Positions 43,762 through 53,278 are shown, counted from the first letter of the stretch. The stretch is DNA of 58,345 nt from CAYLLD01 sp964425135 (GCA_964425135.1 CAYRKW010000016.1:1-58345), one strand, 5' to 3'. The notes: generated by a model from the letters alone, not told the origin. Program-made: numbers and translations.

Positions 43762-44103
43762 TCAGCCGTAGACGGATTGTTTTCCGAAATGCTTGCACAG
43801 TTGGTAGTATACAACTGCGCGGTATTTGTTGGGGTTTGACTGGCCATACTGGCTCATCACGCTGGCGATTGCGTCATCAAGCGCTGAGCTGTCGGCAAGA
43901 CCGAGTTTTTTGATGAGATAGTTGTTTTTGACGGTATCAACTTCGCCCTGGTCGGAGCCTGATACTGTCGACGCGTCCCGGTTGTAGATTGCAGGGCCAC
44001 AGCCGATTGTGACCTTGGTCAGAAGATCCATATCAGCACTTTCGCCAAAATGCTCTTTAATTTCATTTGCGTATTTTGCAATCAGATCGTCGCGTTTACT
44101 CAT
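43762..44103 (-). CDS. DUF2853 family protein
   Basis: A 113-residue soluble helical protein of the DUF2853 family, of unknown function. The N-terminus SKRDDLIAKYANEIKEHFG and the C-terminal YRAVVYYQLCKHFGKQSVYG match my memory of the family. A GGAGAC ribosome binding site and a strong terminator frame it as a single-gene transcript. The 203 bases upstream, shared with the divergent MscS gene, are AT-richer and probably hold both promoters. Confidence 0.85.
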   Translation of the reverse strand: MSKRDDLIAKYANEIKEHFGESADMDLLTKVTIGCGPAIYNRDASTVSGSDQGEVDTVKNNYLIKKLGLADSSALDDAIASVMSQYGQSNPNKYRAVVYYQLCKHFGKQSVYG

Positions 44104-44306
44104 AAGTGTCTCCGTTCCTTGCCGTATCGTGTTTTGTTATGGGCCAGAGTGTATTGCGCAAATAAAAACTTGTCCAACAGTTTGCAGCTGTGAATTATTT
44201 TGGCAGAAAATCCGCGAGTTTTGCAGCTTTGTGTTGTAGAATGGGCGGGAATTCAGTGATAACGGCGCCGGCACTCTGTGTATAAGAATCAACGCGGTGG
44301 ACGACG

Positions 44307-45608
44307 ATGTTGGAGACGATCCAAGGATATGTAGAGCAAGGGCGCGAGATTGCGCTTGAGTGGATCACCAGCCCAGCGGCTTATGCGCAGTTCGGGTTGC
44401 TCATCGGTGCGTTTGTACTGGCGATTCTGATAAATCGGATCATTCAACCCAAGCTGCGCCACCTTATAAATCCGGGCGATGCTGAGGGGCGGATTGCGCA
44501 GGCGCGCGGCTTTGTGCTGATGTTTTTGCCGCTGTTGCTGCCGCTGATTGCCTATACGTTGACGGCTGCTGGCGAGCAGGTGACGCGTTCGATCTTCGGA
44601 TCGGGGGCGGTGATCGCCTTTGGCAAGCGCGTCTTTATCTTCCTCGCGGTGCGTATTTTGGTGCGCGATATCATCACTGACGGGTTCCTAAAGGCCATTG
44701 GACGCTATGTCTTCGTCCCCATGGCAGCGCTTTATGCGTTGGGCGTTCTGGAACCGGTGCAACTTTGGTTGGGTGAGACCCGTGTTGGTATTGGGGATAT
44801 CCAGTTTTCATTGCTGGCGGTTCTGCGCGCCGGGATCGTCGGGTCGATCCTGTTCTGGCTTGGCCAGTGGTCGGCCAATCAGGGGACAACGGTTATTCGC
44901 GCACAAACCGATATGCGCCCGCCGACGCGGGAGTTGGCGGCCAAGGCGTTTGAAGCGGTGGTCTACGGGATCGCGTTCCTGCTCTTGGTGAATATCCTTG
45001 GGCTTGATCTGTCGGCGCTGGCAATTTTGAGCGGTGCCATCGGTGTTGGTCTTGGTTTTGGTCTGCAAAAGATCGCTTCGAATTTCATATCGGGGGTGAT
45101 TTTGCTGCTGGAGGGACAGGCGACAGTCGGGGATTTCGTCGAGTTGGATGGCGGGGAGAGCGGGACTATCATCAAGATGGGCGCGCGGGCGACGATCCTG
45201 GAGACCTTTGATGGCAAGTGGATTGTGGTGCCGAACGAGGATTTCATCACAACGCGGATCGTCAATTGGTCGGATGCAGGGTCGGGCAATCGGTTGGAGG
45301 TCGATTTTTCTGTCAGTTACGATACGGATATCAACAAAATTCCTGAAATTGTTGCCAAGGCGGTGGCCAGTCATCCCAGCGTTTTGAGCGTGCCCGAGGG
45401 GCCTGATGTGGAGTTGCGCAAGTTTGGCGACAGCGGTGTGGATTTTGCGGTCGAGTTCTGGGTTGAGGGGATTGATGACGGTAAGAACAAATATTCGTCG
45501 GAAGTGATGTTTCTGATTTGGAATGCGTTGAAGGACAACAATATTGAGATTCCATATCCGCAGCGTGAAATCCGGTATCGCGCGGGACATGCACCAGCAA
45601 CTTCGTGA
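44307..45608 (+). CDS. MscS-family mechanosensitive channel
   Basis: A 433-residue inner-membrane channel protein. The N-terminal 230 residues hold several membrane helices beyond the MscS core (for example QFGLLIGAFVLAILIN and FVLMFLPLLLPLIAYTL). The pore-lining helix and beta domain follow: LSGAIGVGLGFGLQKIASNFISGVILL, then GDFVELDGGESGTIIKMGARATILETFDGKWIVVPN. It should relieve turgor on osmotic downshock. Its stop overlaps the GTG start of the LysR gene by four bases. Confidence 0.93.
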   Translation: MLETIQGYVEQGREIALEWITSPAAYAQFGLLIGAFVLAILINRIIQPKLRHLINPGDAEGRIAQARGFVLMFLPLLLPLIAYTLTAAGEQVTRSIFGSGAVIAFGKRVFIFLAVRILVRDIITDGFLKAIGRYVFVPMAALYALGVLEPVQLWLGETRVGIGDIQFSLLAVLRAGIVGSILFWLGQWSANQGTTVIRAQTDMRPPTRELAAKAFEAVVYGIAFLLLVNILGLDLSALAILSGAIGVGLGFGLQKIASNFISGVILLLEGQATVGDFVELDGGESGTIIKMGARATILETFDGKWIVVPNEDFITTRIVNWSDAGSGNRLEVDFSVSYDTDINKIPEIVAKAVASHPSVLSVPEGPDVELRKFGDSGVDFAVEFWVEGIDDGKNKYSSEVMFLIWNALKDNNIEIPYPQREIRYRAGHAPATS

Positions 45609-46492
45609 TTGATCTGCGCGATATGGAGCTTTTGGTGGCGCTTGCGCGGCAAAAGCACTTTGCGCGCGCGGCTACCGATTGCGGGATATCGCAACCCGCG
45701 TTTTCCATGCGGCTGAGCAATCTGGAGCGCGATCTGGGCGTGTCGATCGTGGCGCGTGGCAATCGGTTTGAAGGGTTTACGGAAGAGGGCGAGATTGTGC
45801 TGCGCTGGGCGCGCCGGATGCTTGATGATGCGCGGGCAATGGGTCAGGAGATCAGCACGGTAAAAGGATCGGTTGCAGGCGGGTTGAATATTGGTGTTGT
45901 GCCAACAGCGCTCGCCTATGCTGCACAACTGCCGGTGCAGATGCGGGGCGCTTATCCGGATGTTGTTGTGCGGGTCTATTCGGCGACGAGTTTGCAGATA
46001 CAGCAGGGGATTGAGGATGGCAGTTATGATGCCGGGTTGACCTACGCTGAAGGCGTGCCTGCCTCGCTGATGCACATCACGCCGCTTTATGATGAGCATT
46101 ATGTTTTGGTTGTTGCGGATGCTTTGGCGCCGTCCCCTGGCGGTTCGAGTGAGGTTTTGAGTTGGGTAGAGGCCTCAGAAGTTCCGCTCAGCCTGCTGGT
46201 GCCACAGATGCAAAACCGGCGGATTATTGATGATATGTTTGCGCAATCGGGGCAGGAGCCGCATGTGATTTCGGAGGCCAATGCGTTTACGATCTGCCTT
46301 GCGATGGTGCGTGAGGGTTTGGCGGGGACAATCCTGCCTGATAGTTTAGCGCAGGCGCAGGAGTTTGGGGCAGATATCAGGGTGCTTCCGCTTGAGCCTG
46401 CCCACAAAGCCCAGACGATTGCTTTGATCCGCGCCAAACGCGCGCATGATATTGCGACGGTGCGCGCTTTGATGCGTGTCCTGGAGGTTTGA
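45605..46492 (+). CDS. LysR-type regulator, probable formate dehydrogenase control
   Basis: A 295-residue LysR-type transcription factor. The winged helix-turn-helix is at the N-terminus (LARQKHFARAATDCGISQPAFSMRLSNLERDLG), and a periplasmic-binding-like effector domain follows from about residue 90. It starts with GTG overlapping the MscS gene stop. It lies directly before the fds operon in the same direction, with a perfect palindrome between them, so it is the natural regulator of formate dehydrogenase. That role is inferred from position. Confidence 0.9.
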   Translation: MIDLRDMELLVALARQKHFARAATDCGISQPAFSMRLSNLERDLGVSIVARGNRFEGFTEEGEIVLRWARRMLDDARAMGQEISTVKGSVAGGLNIGVVPTALAYAAQLPVQMRGAYPDVVVRVYSATSLQIQQGIEDGSYDAGLTYAEGVPASLMHITPLYDEHYVLVVADALAPSPGGSSEVLSWVEASEVPLSLLVPQMQNRRIIDDMFAQSGQEPHVISEANAFTICLAMVREGLAGTILPDSLAQAQEFGADIRVLPLEPAHKAQTIALIRAKRAHDIATVRALMRVLEV

Positions 46493-46509
46493 TGTCTCAA
46501 ACCAGCGGC

Positions 46510-46525
46510 GCGCCCTATCGGGCGC
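46510..46525 (+). terminator. Hairpin after LysR gene
   Basis: A perfect GCGCCC-TATC-GGGCGC hairpin 17 bases beyond the LysR stop, without a T-run. It may separate the regulator transcript from fds. Confidence 0.45.
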
Positions 46526-46588
46526 ACGTCTTAAAGGTGATCTGCGCTCCCGCGCGGGGGAGTATTTCTGGAAAGGCGAAATGCGATC

Positions 46589-46615
46589 TTTGTGATAAGT
46601 ATTACTTATCACAAA
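46589..46615. promoter_or_regulatory. Perfect 27-bp palindromic operator before fds
   Basis: TTTGTGATAAGTA, one central T, then TACTTATCACAAA: two 13-base arms without a mismatch. A second palindrome, AAATTCGAATTT (46613-46624), overlaps its right end. The site is 68 bases before the formate dehydrogenase start and 96 bases after the LysR gene. It contains several T-N11-A matches as expected for LysR proteins, so it is probably the binding site of the adjacent regulator. Confidence 0.75.
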
Positions 46616-46683
46616 TTCGAATTTCTTGATTTGATTATCCGTATTTCTGATGCTTAAACCGCATCGGATAGTAGGAGACGGTC

Positions 46684-48375
46684 ATGGCACCATTGGATCA
46701 AAGAGATGGCGTATGGAAGTCCGGTAAGGGCAAGGGGCGGCACACGCCGAAGGGGCGTCAGGTTGATGAGGCAGCTTTGGACGATGTTCGGGCGCTTTTG
46801 GGCGATCGGCCGCGGCGGGCGGATTTACTGATCGAGTTTCTGCATCTTATTCAGGATGAATATCGCTGTTTGTCGGCGGCGCATTTGCGGGCGCTGGCCG
46901 ATGAGATGCGGATGGCGCAGGCGGAAGTCTATGAGGTCGCGTCGTTTTACGCGCATTTTGATGTGGTCAAGGAAGGCGAGGCAGTGCCGCCTGCAATCAC
47001 GATCCGGGTGTGCGACTCGCTGTCGTGTGAACTGGCCGGGGCGCAGGATTTGCTGGAGCTGTTGGGCAAGAAATACGGTGGCGGCGGCGAAGTGCGGGTA
47101 TTGCGCGCGCCTTGCATGGGGCGCTGCGATACCGCGCCGGTGCTGGAGATCGGGCATCATCATGTCGATCATGCGGATGCCCAAAAGGTGGCGGATGTGA
47201 TTGCGGCGGAGCATTTTCATGCGGAGATACCGCTCTATGAGGCGCTTGAGGCGTATCGCGATGATGGTGGGTACCAGCGTTTGGTAGAGCTGCGCAAGGC
47301 AGGCGATTGGGAGGCGGTGCAGGCGGATGTTCTGGCCTCGGGCCTGCGCGGTCTGGGCGGGGCGGGTTTTCCGTCGGGCAAAAAATGGGGGTTTGTGCGT
47401 GCCAATGACGGGCCGCGCTATCTGGCGGTGAATGGCGATGAGGGAGAGCCGGGGACGTTCAAGGATCGCTATTATCTGGAACGCGAGCCGCATGTATTTC
47501 TGGAAGGTATGCTGATTGCTGCCTGGGCGGTGGAAGCAGAGACCTGCTTTATTTACATGCGCGATGAGTATCCGGCGGTACTGGAGATTTTGCGGCGTGA
47601 GATTGCGGCGCTGGAAGAGGCGGGATTGGTTGCGCCTGGCTATATCGATCTGCGGCGCGGGGCGGGTGCGTATATTTGCGGCGAAGAAAGTGCGATGATC
47701 GAGAGCATTGAAGGCAAGCGCGGGATGCCGCGCCACAGGCCGCCGTTTGTGGCGCAGGTCGGTGTGTTTGGCCGCCCGACGCTCGTGCATAATGTGGAGA
47801 CGCTTTATTGGGTTACAAAGATCGTGCGCGGTGGGCCGGAGGTTTTGAGCGCGCATGAGAAAAATGGGCGTCACGGGCTGCGGTCTTACTCGGTTTCGGG
47901 GCGCGTGCGCGAGCCGGGTGTGAAGCTACTGCCAGCCGGATCGACGATCACGGATATTATTGAGGCTTGCGGCGGGATGGCCGACGGGCATGACTTTATG
48001 GCCTATCAGCCGGGCGGGCCGTCTTCCGGGTTGCTCCCTGCCTCGATCAACGATGTGCCGCTGGATTTTGATACGTTGCAACCTTTGGGCTCGTTTATCG
48101 GTTCGGCCGCGGTCGTTGTGCTGAGTGATCAGGACAGCGCGCGGGATGCGGCGCTAAATATGTTGCGGTTTTTTGAGGATGAGAGTTGCGGGCAGTGTAC
48201 GCCGTGCCGTGTTGGGTGCGAGAAGGCGGTGAAGCTGATGCAGGCGGATGCGTGGGATCAGGATTTGCTGGAGGATTTGTGCCAAGCGATGGGCGATGCG
48301 TCGATCTGTGGGCTGGGACAGGCGGCGCCTAATCCGATCCGACTGGTCATGAAGCATTTTGGAGATGAGATATGA
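46684..48375 (+). CDS. fdsB: Formate dehydrogenase, fused gamma-beta subunit (FdsG-FdsB)
   Basis: A 563-residue subunit of the soluble NAD-dependent molybdenum formate dehydrogenase. Residues 30-180 are NuoE/FdsG-like, with [2Fe-2S] ligands Cys110, Cys115, Cys144 and Cys148. From about 200 it is NuoF/FdsB-like: GLGGAGFPSGKKWGF and GDEGEPGTFKDR bind FMN and NAD. Cys502, Cys505, Cys508 and probably a later Cys bind a [4Fe-4S] cluster (ESCGQCTPCRVGC). In many bacteria FdsG and FdsB are separate proteins; here they are one chain. An AGGAG site precedes the ATG. The stop overlaps the VOC gene by four bases. Confidence 0.95.
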   Translation: MAPLDQRDGVWKSGKGKGRHTPKGRQVDEAALDDVRALLGDRPRRADLLIEFLHLIQDEYRCLSAAHLRALADEMRMAQAEVYEVASFYAHFDVVKEGEAVPPAITIRVCDSLSCELAGAQDLLELLGKKYGGGGEVRVLRAPCMGRCDTAPVLEIGHHHVDHADAQKVADVIAAEHFHAEIPLYEALEAYRDDGGYQRLVELRKAGDWEAVQADVLASGLRGLGGAGFPSGKKWGFVRANDGPRYLAVNGDEGEPGTFKDRYYLEREPHVFLEGMLIAAWAVEAETCFIYMRDEYPAVLEILRREIAALEEAGLVAPGYIDLRRGAGAYICGEESAMIESIEGKRGMPRHRPPFVAQVGVFGRPTLVHNVETLYWVTKIVRGGPEVLSAHEKNGRHGLRSYSVSGRVREPGVKLLPAGSTITDIIEACGGMADGHDFMAYQPGGPSSGLLPASINDVPLDFDTLQPLGSFIGSAAVVVLSDQDSARDAALNMLRFFEDESCGQCTPCRVGCEKAVKLMQADAWDQDLLEDLCQAMGDASICGLGQAAPNPIRLVMKHFGDEI

Positions 48376-48755
48376 GTGGATCGTCGGAGTTGGGTGCGTT
48401 TTCGGTCAGCCTAGCGGTGAAGGACTTGGCGGTCTCGCGCCAATTTTATGAAACGCTGGGGTTTACTGCCATGGGCGGTGATGCGGAGCAGGGATGGCTG
48501 ATCCTCAAATGCGGGGATCATATCATCGGGCTGTTTCAGGGAATGTTCGACAAGAACATTTTGACGTTTAACCCCGGTTGGGATCAGGATGCGCAGAATG
48601 TCGAAGAATTCGAAGATGTGCGCGATATCCAGAAACGGCTGAAGGCGGCGGGCCTGACGCTCGACAGTGAAGCGGATGAAAGCGGGACGGGACCGGCGAG
48701 CTTTGTGCTGAGCGATCCTGACGGCAATACCATCATGTTTGATCAGCATCGGTGA
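48372..48755 (+). CDS. VOC family (glyoxalase-like) protein inside fds operon
   Basis: A 127-residue vicinal-oxygen-chelate protein with two beta-alpha-beta3 halves: SLAVKDLAVSRQFYETLGF at the start and FVLSDPDGNTIMFDQHR at the end, the standard pattern. It overlaps the fdsB stop (ATGA) and ends 11 bases before the fdsA ATG, so it is made with the enzyme. VOC proteins include glyoxalases, dioxygenases and resistance proteins. A role in formate or formaldehyde metabolism is possible but unproven. Confidence 0.88.
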   Translation: MSGSSELGAFSVSLAVKDLAVSRQFYETLGFTAMGGDAEQGWLILKCGDHIIGLFQGMFDKNILTFNPGWDQDAQNVEEFEDVRDIQKRLKAAGLTLDSEADESGTGPASFVLSDPDGNTIMFDQHR

Positions 48756-48766
48756 GGGGTGAGGTT

Positions 48767-51547
48767 ATGACGGATGGAAACGTGGATAAGATGATCACCT
48801 TCTCGCTCGACGGGCAGGATGTCACTGTCCCCAATGGTACGACGATTTGGGAGGCAGCGCATGGGCGCGGCTTGGTGATCCCGCATTTGTGCCATAAGCC
48901 TGCGACGGGGTATCGGCCGGATGGGAACTGCCGGGCCTGTATGGTTGAGGTTGAGGGTGATCGGACGCTGGTGGCCTCTTGTATACGCGTGGCTACAGAC
49001 GGCATGGTGGTACGAACAGACACGGAGCGGGCCACAAAATCGCGGGCGATGGTGGTTGAGATGTTGATGGCAGATCAGCCGTCGCGGGATAAGGCGCATG
49101 ACGCGTCGTCGCATTTTTGGGAGATGGCAGCGGCGAATGGGGTGAGCGAGAGCCGTTTTCCGGCGATTGAAGCGAAGCGGGTTCCTTTGCTCGATGACAG
49201 CCATGTGGCGATGAACGTCAACCTAGACGCTTGTATTCATTGTAATCTTTGCGTGCGTGCTTGCCGCGAAGTGCAGGTCAATGACGTGATCGGGATGGCG
49301 GGGCGTGGTCATGATGCGCAGATCGTTTTCGACATTGATGACCCCATGGGCGCGTCCACTTGTGTGGCTTGCGGCGAGTGTGTCCAAGCGTGTCCAACCG
49401 GGGCTTTGATGCCTGCGACGGTTGTGGATGCGGATCAGGTTGGCGACAGCAAGGACTATGATCGTGAGGTGAAATCCATCTGCCCTTATTGCGGGGTTGG
49501 CTGTCAGCTGTCGTTCAAAATAAAGGATGACAAGATCAAATATGTGGAGGGCGTCGATGGCCCTGCGAATGAGAACCGCCTTTGCGTGAAGGGGCGGTTT
49601 GGGTTTGACTATATCGATCACAAGCACCGCCTGACAAAGCCGCTGATCCGGCGTCAGGATGCGCCTGCCAAGGGGCTGAATGTGGACCCGAACAATCCGC
49701 TCACTCATTTCCGTGAGGCGAGTTGGGATGAGGCGCTCGATGCGGCTGTAAACGGCTTCAATCGCGTCGGCGGGAAGGCTGTGGCGGGGTTTGGGTCTGC
49801 CAAATGCTCCAACGAAGAGGCGTATCTCTTTCAAAAGCTGATCCGGCAGGGGTTTGGGCACAACAATGTCGATCACTGCACGCGGCTATGCCATGCGTCC
49901 TCGGTCTCGGCACTTTTGGAGAATGTCGGATCGGGCGCGGTGACGGCGACGTTTAACGAGATCAAGAACGCGGATGTGGCGATCGTGATTGGGGCGAACC
50001 CGACGGAGAACCATCCGGTTGCGGCGACGTACTTCAAGCAGTTCGCCAAGCGCGGCGGCAAGCTGATCGTGATGGATCCGCGCGGGCAGGGGCTGAAACG
50101 GCATGCGAGCCATATGCTGCAATTCAAGCCGGGCGGCGATGTGTCGATGCTCAACGCGATCATGAATGTGATCGTTGAGGAAAAGCTCTATGATGAGCAG
50201 TATATAGCTGGTTTCACCGAGAATTTCGAAGCGATGAAGGCGCATTTGGCGGGTTTCCCGCCGGAGAAGATGGCGGCGCATTGCGGGATAGAAGCGGATG
50301 TGCTGCGCGACGTGGCGCGGGTCTGGGCCGGTGCCAAATCGGGGATGATTTTCTGGGGTATGGGCGTGAGCCAGCATATCCACGGAACGGATAACTCGCG
50401 GTGCCTGATTTCACTGGCGCTAATGTGTGGGCATGTGGGGCGACCTGGTACGGGGCTACATCCGCTGCGCGGGCAGAACAACGTGCAAGGGGCGTCTGAT
50501 GCGGGGCTGATCCCGATGTTCTTGCCTGATTATCAGTCGGTTGCCGATGACGGCGTGCGCTCTGCGTTCACGGATGTTTGGGGTTCGGGCGACTTCTCCA
50601 GTGAGAAGGGTCTGACGGTTGTGGAGATCATGGACGCGGTCCATGCGGGCGATATTTCGGGCATGTATGTGCTGGGCGAAAACCCGGCGATGTCCGATCC
50701 GGATGTGGAGCACGCGCGCGATGCGTTGGCGAAACTGGAGCATCTGGTGGTGCAGGATATCTTCCTGACCGAGACGGCGAATTACGCGGATGTGGTCCTG
50801 CCTGCGAGCGCGTGGGCGGAGAAGACCGGCACGGTGACGAACACCAATCGGCAGGTCCAGATGGGTCGTCCGGCGGTGCCGCCGCCCGGTGAGGCGCGTG
50901 AGGATTGGTGGATTACGACGGAGCTGGCCAAACGGCTGGGACTTGGTTGGGAGTACACGCATCCGCGCGAGGTGTTTGCGGAAATGAAGCAGAACATGGG
51001 CTCGCTCGACAATATCACCTGGGAGCGCTTGGAGCGTGAAAACGCCGTGACTTATCCGTCCTTGAGCGAGAGTGATCCGGGCCAGCCGATTGTGTTTGGC
51101 GACGGGTTCCCACGGGCCGAAGGGCGTGCGCGGTTCACACCGGCGAAGATCATTGCGCCCGCTGAGGTGCCGGATGCGGACTATCCGATGGTACTGACCA
51201 CGGGGCGGCAGTTGGAGCATTGGCACACAGGCTCGATGACGCGGCGGACCAAGGTTTTGGATGCGGTGGAGCCGGAGGCGAATGCCTCGCTGCACCCCAA
51301 AACCTTGCGCAAAATGGGTGTTATGGCCGGTGATATGATCGAGATTGAGACGCGACGCGGGTCGATCACGATTATGGCGCGGGCGGATCGTGCCGTGGCA
51401 GAGGATATGGTGTTTGTCCCGTTCGCCTATGTCGAGGCGGCGGCCAATACGCTGACCAACCCACAGCTTGATCCATATGGCAAGATACCGGAATTCAAGT
51501 TTGCAGCGTGTCGTGTGGGATTGGCCAAGCAGGTTGCGGCGGAATAA
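48767..51547 (+). CDS. fdsA: Formate dehydrogenase alpha subunit, molybdenum enzyme
   Basis: A 926-residue catalytic subunit that oxidises formate to CO2 and passes electrons to FdsB and NAD. A [2Fe-2S] domain has Cys42, Cys55, Cys58 and Cys72. Two ferredoxin-type clusters follow (CIHCNLCVRAC and CVACGECVQAC). The molybdopterin part begins KSICPYCGVGCQLSF. The residue binding Mo is Cys371 (NVDHCTRLCH), so this is the cysteine, not selenocysteine, form. The ATG at 48767 follows GAGGGGTGAGG. A GTG at 48752 overlapping the VOC stop is the alternative. No fdhD or fdsD gene follows; the next gene is convergent. Confidence 0.95.
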   Translation: MTDGNVDKMITFSLDGQDVTVPNGTTIWEAAHGRGLVIPHLCHKPATGYRPDGNCRACMVEVEGDRTLVASCIRVATDGMVVRTDTERATKSRAMVVEMLMADQPSRDKAHDASSHFWEMAAANGVSESRFPAIEAKRVPLLDDSHVAMNVNLDACIHCNLCVRACREVQVNDVIGMAGRGHDAQIVFDIDDPMGASTCVACGECVQACPTGALMPATVVDADQVGDSKDYDREVKSICPYCGVGCQLSFKIKDDKIKYVEGVDGPANENRLCVKGRFGFDYIDHKHRLTKPLIRRQDAPAKGLNVDPNNPLTHFREASWDEALDAAVNGFNRVGGKAVAGFGSAKCSNEEAYLFQKLIRQGFGHNNVDHCTRLCHASSVSALLENVGSGAVTATFNEIKNADVAIVIGANPTENHPVAATYFKQFAKRGGKLIVMDPRGQGLKRHASHMLQFKPGGDVSMLNAIMNVIVEEKLYDEQYIAGFTENFEAMKAHLAGFPPEKMAAHCGIEADVLRDVARVWAGAKSGMIFWGMGVSQHIHGTDNSRCLISLALMCGHVGRPGTGLHPLRGQNNVQGASDAGLIPMFLPDYQSVADDGVRSAFTDVWGSGDFSSEKGLTVVEIMDAVHAGDISGMYVLGENPAMSDPDVEHARDALAKLEHLVVQDIFLTETANYADVVLPASAWAEKTGTVTNTNRQVQMGRPAVPPPGEAREDWWITTELAKRLGLGWEYTHPREVFAEMKQNMGSLDNITWERLERENAVTYPSLSESDPGQPIVFGDGFPRAEGRARFTPAKIIAPAEVPDADYPMVLTTGRQLEHWHTGSMTRRTKVLDAVEPEANASLHPKTLRKMGVMAGDMIEIETRRGSITIMARADRAVAEDMVFVPFAYVEAAANTLTNPQLDPYGKIPEFKFAACRVGLAKQVAAE

Positions 51548-51550
51548 ACG

Positions 51551-51580
51551 CGCGCGGTAGATTTGCCGCGCGGGTTTTCC
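51551..51580 (+). terminator. Terminator of fds operon
   Basis: CGCGCGG (51551-51557) pairs with CCGCGCG (51566-51572) over an 8-base loop, followed by GGTTTTCC. It starts four bases after the fdsA stop and lies before the convergent VWA gene. Confidence 0.75.
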
Positions 51581-53092
51581 TCAATTCACCAAGCGAAGCT
51601 TTGTGATCGTCGTTGCGATGGATGCGAAGGCGTCGGCGAGGCCACTGCCGGTTGCTGCAAAAAACTGCTGTTCGTTGGACGCGCAGGATTGCAGGTCGCT
51701 GTAGGCGTATGATTCCGGATTGAGGTCAAAGCCGATGGTGAATACGACCACATTTTCGGCGCGCGCCATATTGCACAGATCGATCAGACGCTGGCGGGCG
51801 ACGTCGCGGGTTGTTTCCTCTTTCGAGGCAGAACGACCTGCTATCCATTGTTCATGAACACCCAGAGAGTTTGTTGCCCAGTAAGGTCTTTCTGTGTTGT
51901 AAATGGTTCCATCGCCATTCTCTTTCTTGTAGTGCGAGTGCCTTACACGGATCTGATTGGTCGTGCCGCCATCTGACATCAAAACGATGACTTTCATAGT
52001 CTCACCATTGCCGAACGGGCTGGGCCGGTGGGAGAAATCGGAGGATACCTCGCCCGCATTCACGAGCGTCTGCACAAGATCGTTTGAGCGACTGTCGAGG
52101 AGTGACAGGGCAACTTTCATGGCGTTTTGCGTTCCGGTGCCGTCGTGTGCGGTAAATTCTGAAATCCTCTTTTTCAGCGTGGTTGCATCATTGGCCAAAT
52201 ACGTCACGGCCTGAGTGTCGGAGGGACACCAGCCCCATGCTGCGTCGTGACCGTAGTCAGCTTCGAAGGCAAACCATTGAAAATGCTCGGTTTGGCGTGC
52301 TGAGTTGTTGGACGGGAAATTTGTGTCGTTGAAGGTATTGCCAGCGAAATCGATGCAATTCGAGTAACTGTGCTTTCTGTTTTTGTTGAGGCTGTCAAAC
52401 ACTGTTGTGCCAAGGTTCACATTCCCTGCGAACGGGATCAACGAGATCGAGGTTGTGGCTGTGTTCTCTTCGGAGAGAACTTCATCCACAAATTCTGATG
52501 CGGCAACGCGCAGAAGATCAAGACGGCTGACGTCCGCTGCATTGCCGCCCCAGGTCAGCTCGCTTGGGTAGGGATAGGCGTTCATAGATGCCGTTGTTGC
52601 AGGCGTCATCACTGTCCGCTCACGCGCCATGGAGCCGGAGATGTCGAGCGCGAGCGAAATTTCGATGTTGCTCACACCCTGGATCGCTTGACCATAGGCT
52701 TGTACTGGCAGTGAGCTGATGCCGACGATGCGCAGGAAAAAAGTGCTCAGATCATAAGAGGCGGTGGCTTTCACCGAATTGGACGACAGCCCCGGATTAT
52801 CGTCGACAATCAACTGAACATCGCCGCTGGCGTAATTGGTGGAGCGCAGATAGGCGCGCACGGTAGCTTTTGCATCCGTATCCTTGGTGAATGTCGCAGC
52901 CGCAAGCACACCGCGATCGACCGCATCCTGAAGCTCGGCCCGATGCGCTTCTTGACGCATGAAGTCGATCCCCATGCCCGCGCCGATGAACATCGTCAGA
53001 AAACAAACCACTGCGAATGCGGAAATCGCGCCTTGTTCGTTGCGAATAAACTCGCGCATCCGAAGTTTTATATTGCCTGCCCACACACACAT
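51581..53092 (-). CDS. TadG-like pilus-assembly protein with VWA domain
   Basis: A 503-residue envelope protein. The N-terminus (EQGAISAFAVVCFLTMFIGAGMGIDF) is a TadE/TadG-type pre-pilin-like membrane helix. A von Willebrand factor A domain begins with ISLALDISGSMARERTV, containing the MIDAS DxSxS motif, and includes VIVLMSDGGTTN. Several cysteines in the VWA insert may pair in the periplasm. It is paralogous to the gene at 55733-57193. Such proteins are linked to tight-adherence (Flp) pili, but no tad cluster is here. The start at 53092 gives the same N-terminal length as the paralogue; ATG 53059 is possible. Confidence 0.87.
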   Translation of the reverse strand: MCVWAGNIKLRMREFIRNEQGAISAFAVVCFLTMFIGAGMGIDFMRQEAHRAELQDAVDRGVLAAATFTKDTDAKATVRAYLRSTNYASGDVQLIVDDNPGLSSNSVKATASYDLSTFFLRIVGISSLPVQAYGQAIQGVSNIEISLALDISGSMARERTVMTPATTASMNAYPYPSELTWGGNAADVSRLDLLRVAASEFVDEVLSEENTATTSISLIPFAGNVNLGTTVFDSLNKNRKHSYSNCIDFAGNTFNDTNFPSNNSARQTEHFQWFAFEADYGHDAAWGWCPSDTQAVTYLANDATTLKKRISEFTAHDGTGTQNAMKVALSLLDSRSNDLVQTLVNAGEVSSDFSHRPSPFGNGETMKVIVLMSDGGTTNQIRVRHSHYKKENGDGTIYNTERPYWATNSLGVHEQWIAGRSASKEETTRDVARQRLIDLCNMARAENVVVFTIGFDLNPESYAYSDLQSCASNEQQFFAATGSGLADAFASIATTITKLRLVN

Positions 53093-53278
53093 AACTCACC
53101 TAAAAACTGAACAAAAACGCACACAGAACCCCGTGAGAAATTGTGAGATAGGCGGGCAACATGTCGAAATTATGGTTTTTGAACGTATCAGATGCGTAAA
53201 AATTGCAACAGTGCATTTACAGGCGCTGGAAAAACGCCGCTTGGATGCCCCGAGAGCGCAGCTTATAAGCTCAAGGCT

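Noticed and set aside
46825..47874. Minus-strand 349-codon open frame opposite fdsB
   Set aside because: Arg/His-rich product without a family match, fully covered by the clear FdsGB protein.
49871..49885. Selenocysteine codon in formate dehydrogenase
   Set aside because: The active-site codon is TGC (Cys371), not TGA.
50456..51295. Minus-strand 279-codon open frame opposite fdsA
   Set aside because: Same reasons; fdsA is unambiguous on the other strand.
53093..53278. Cobalamin riboswitch before cbiD
   Set aside because: The conserved B12-box and GCCACTG-type motifs are not present.
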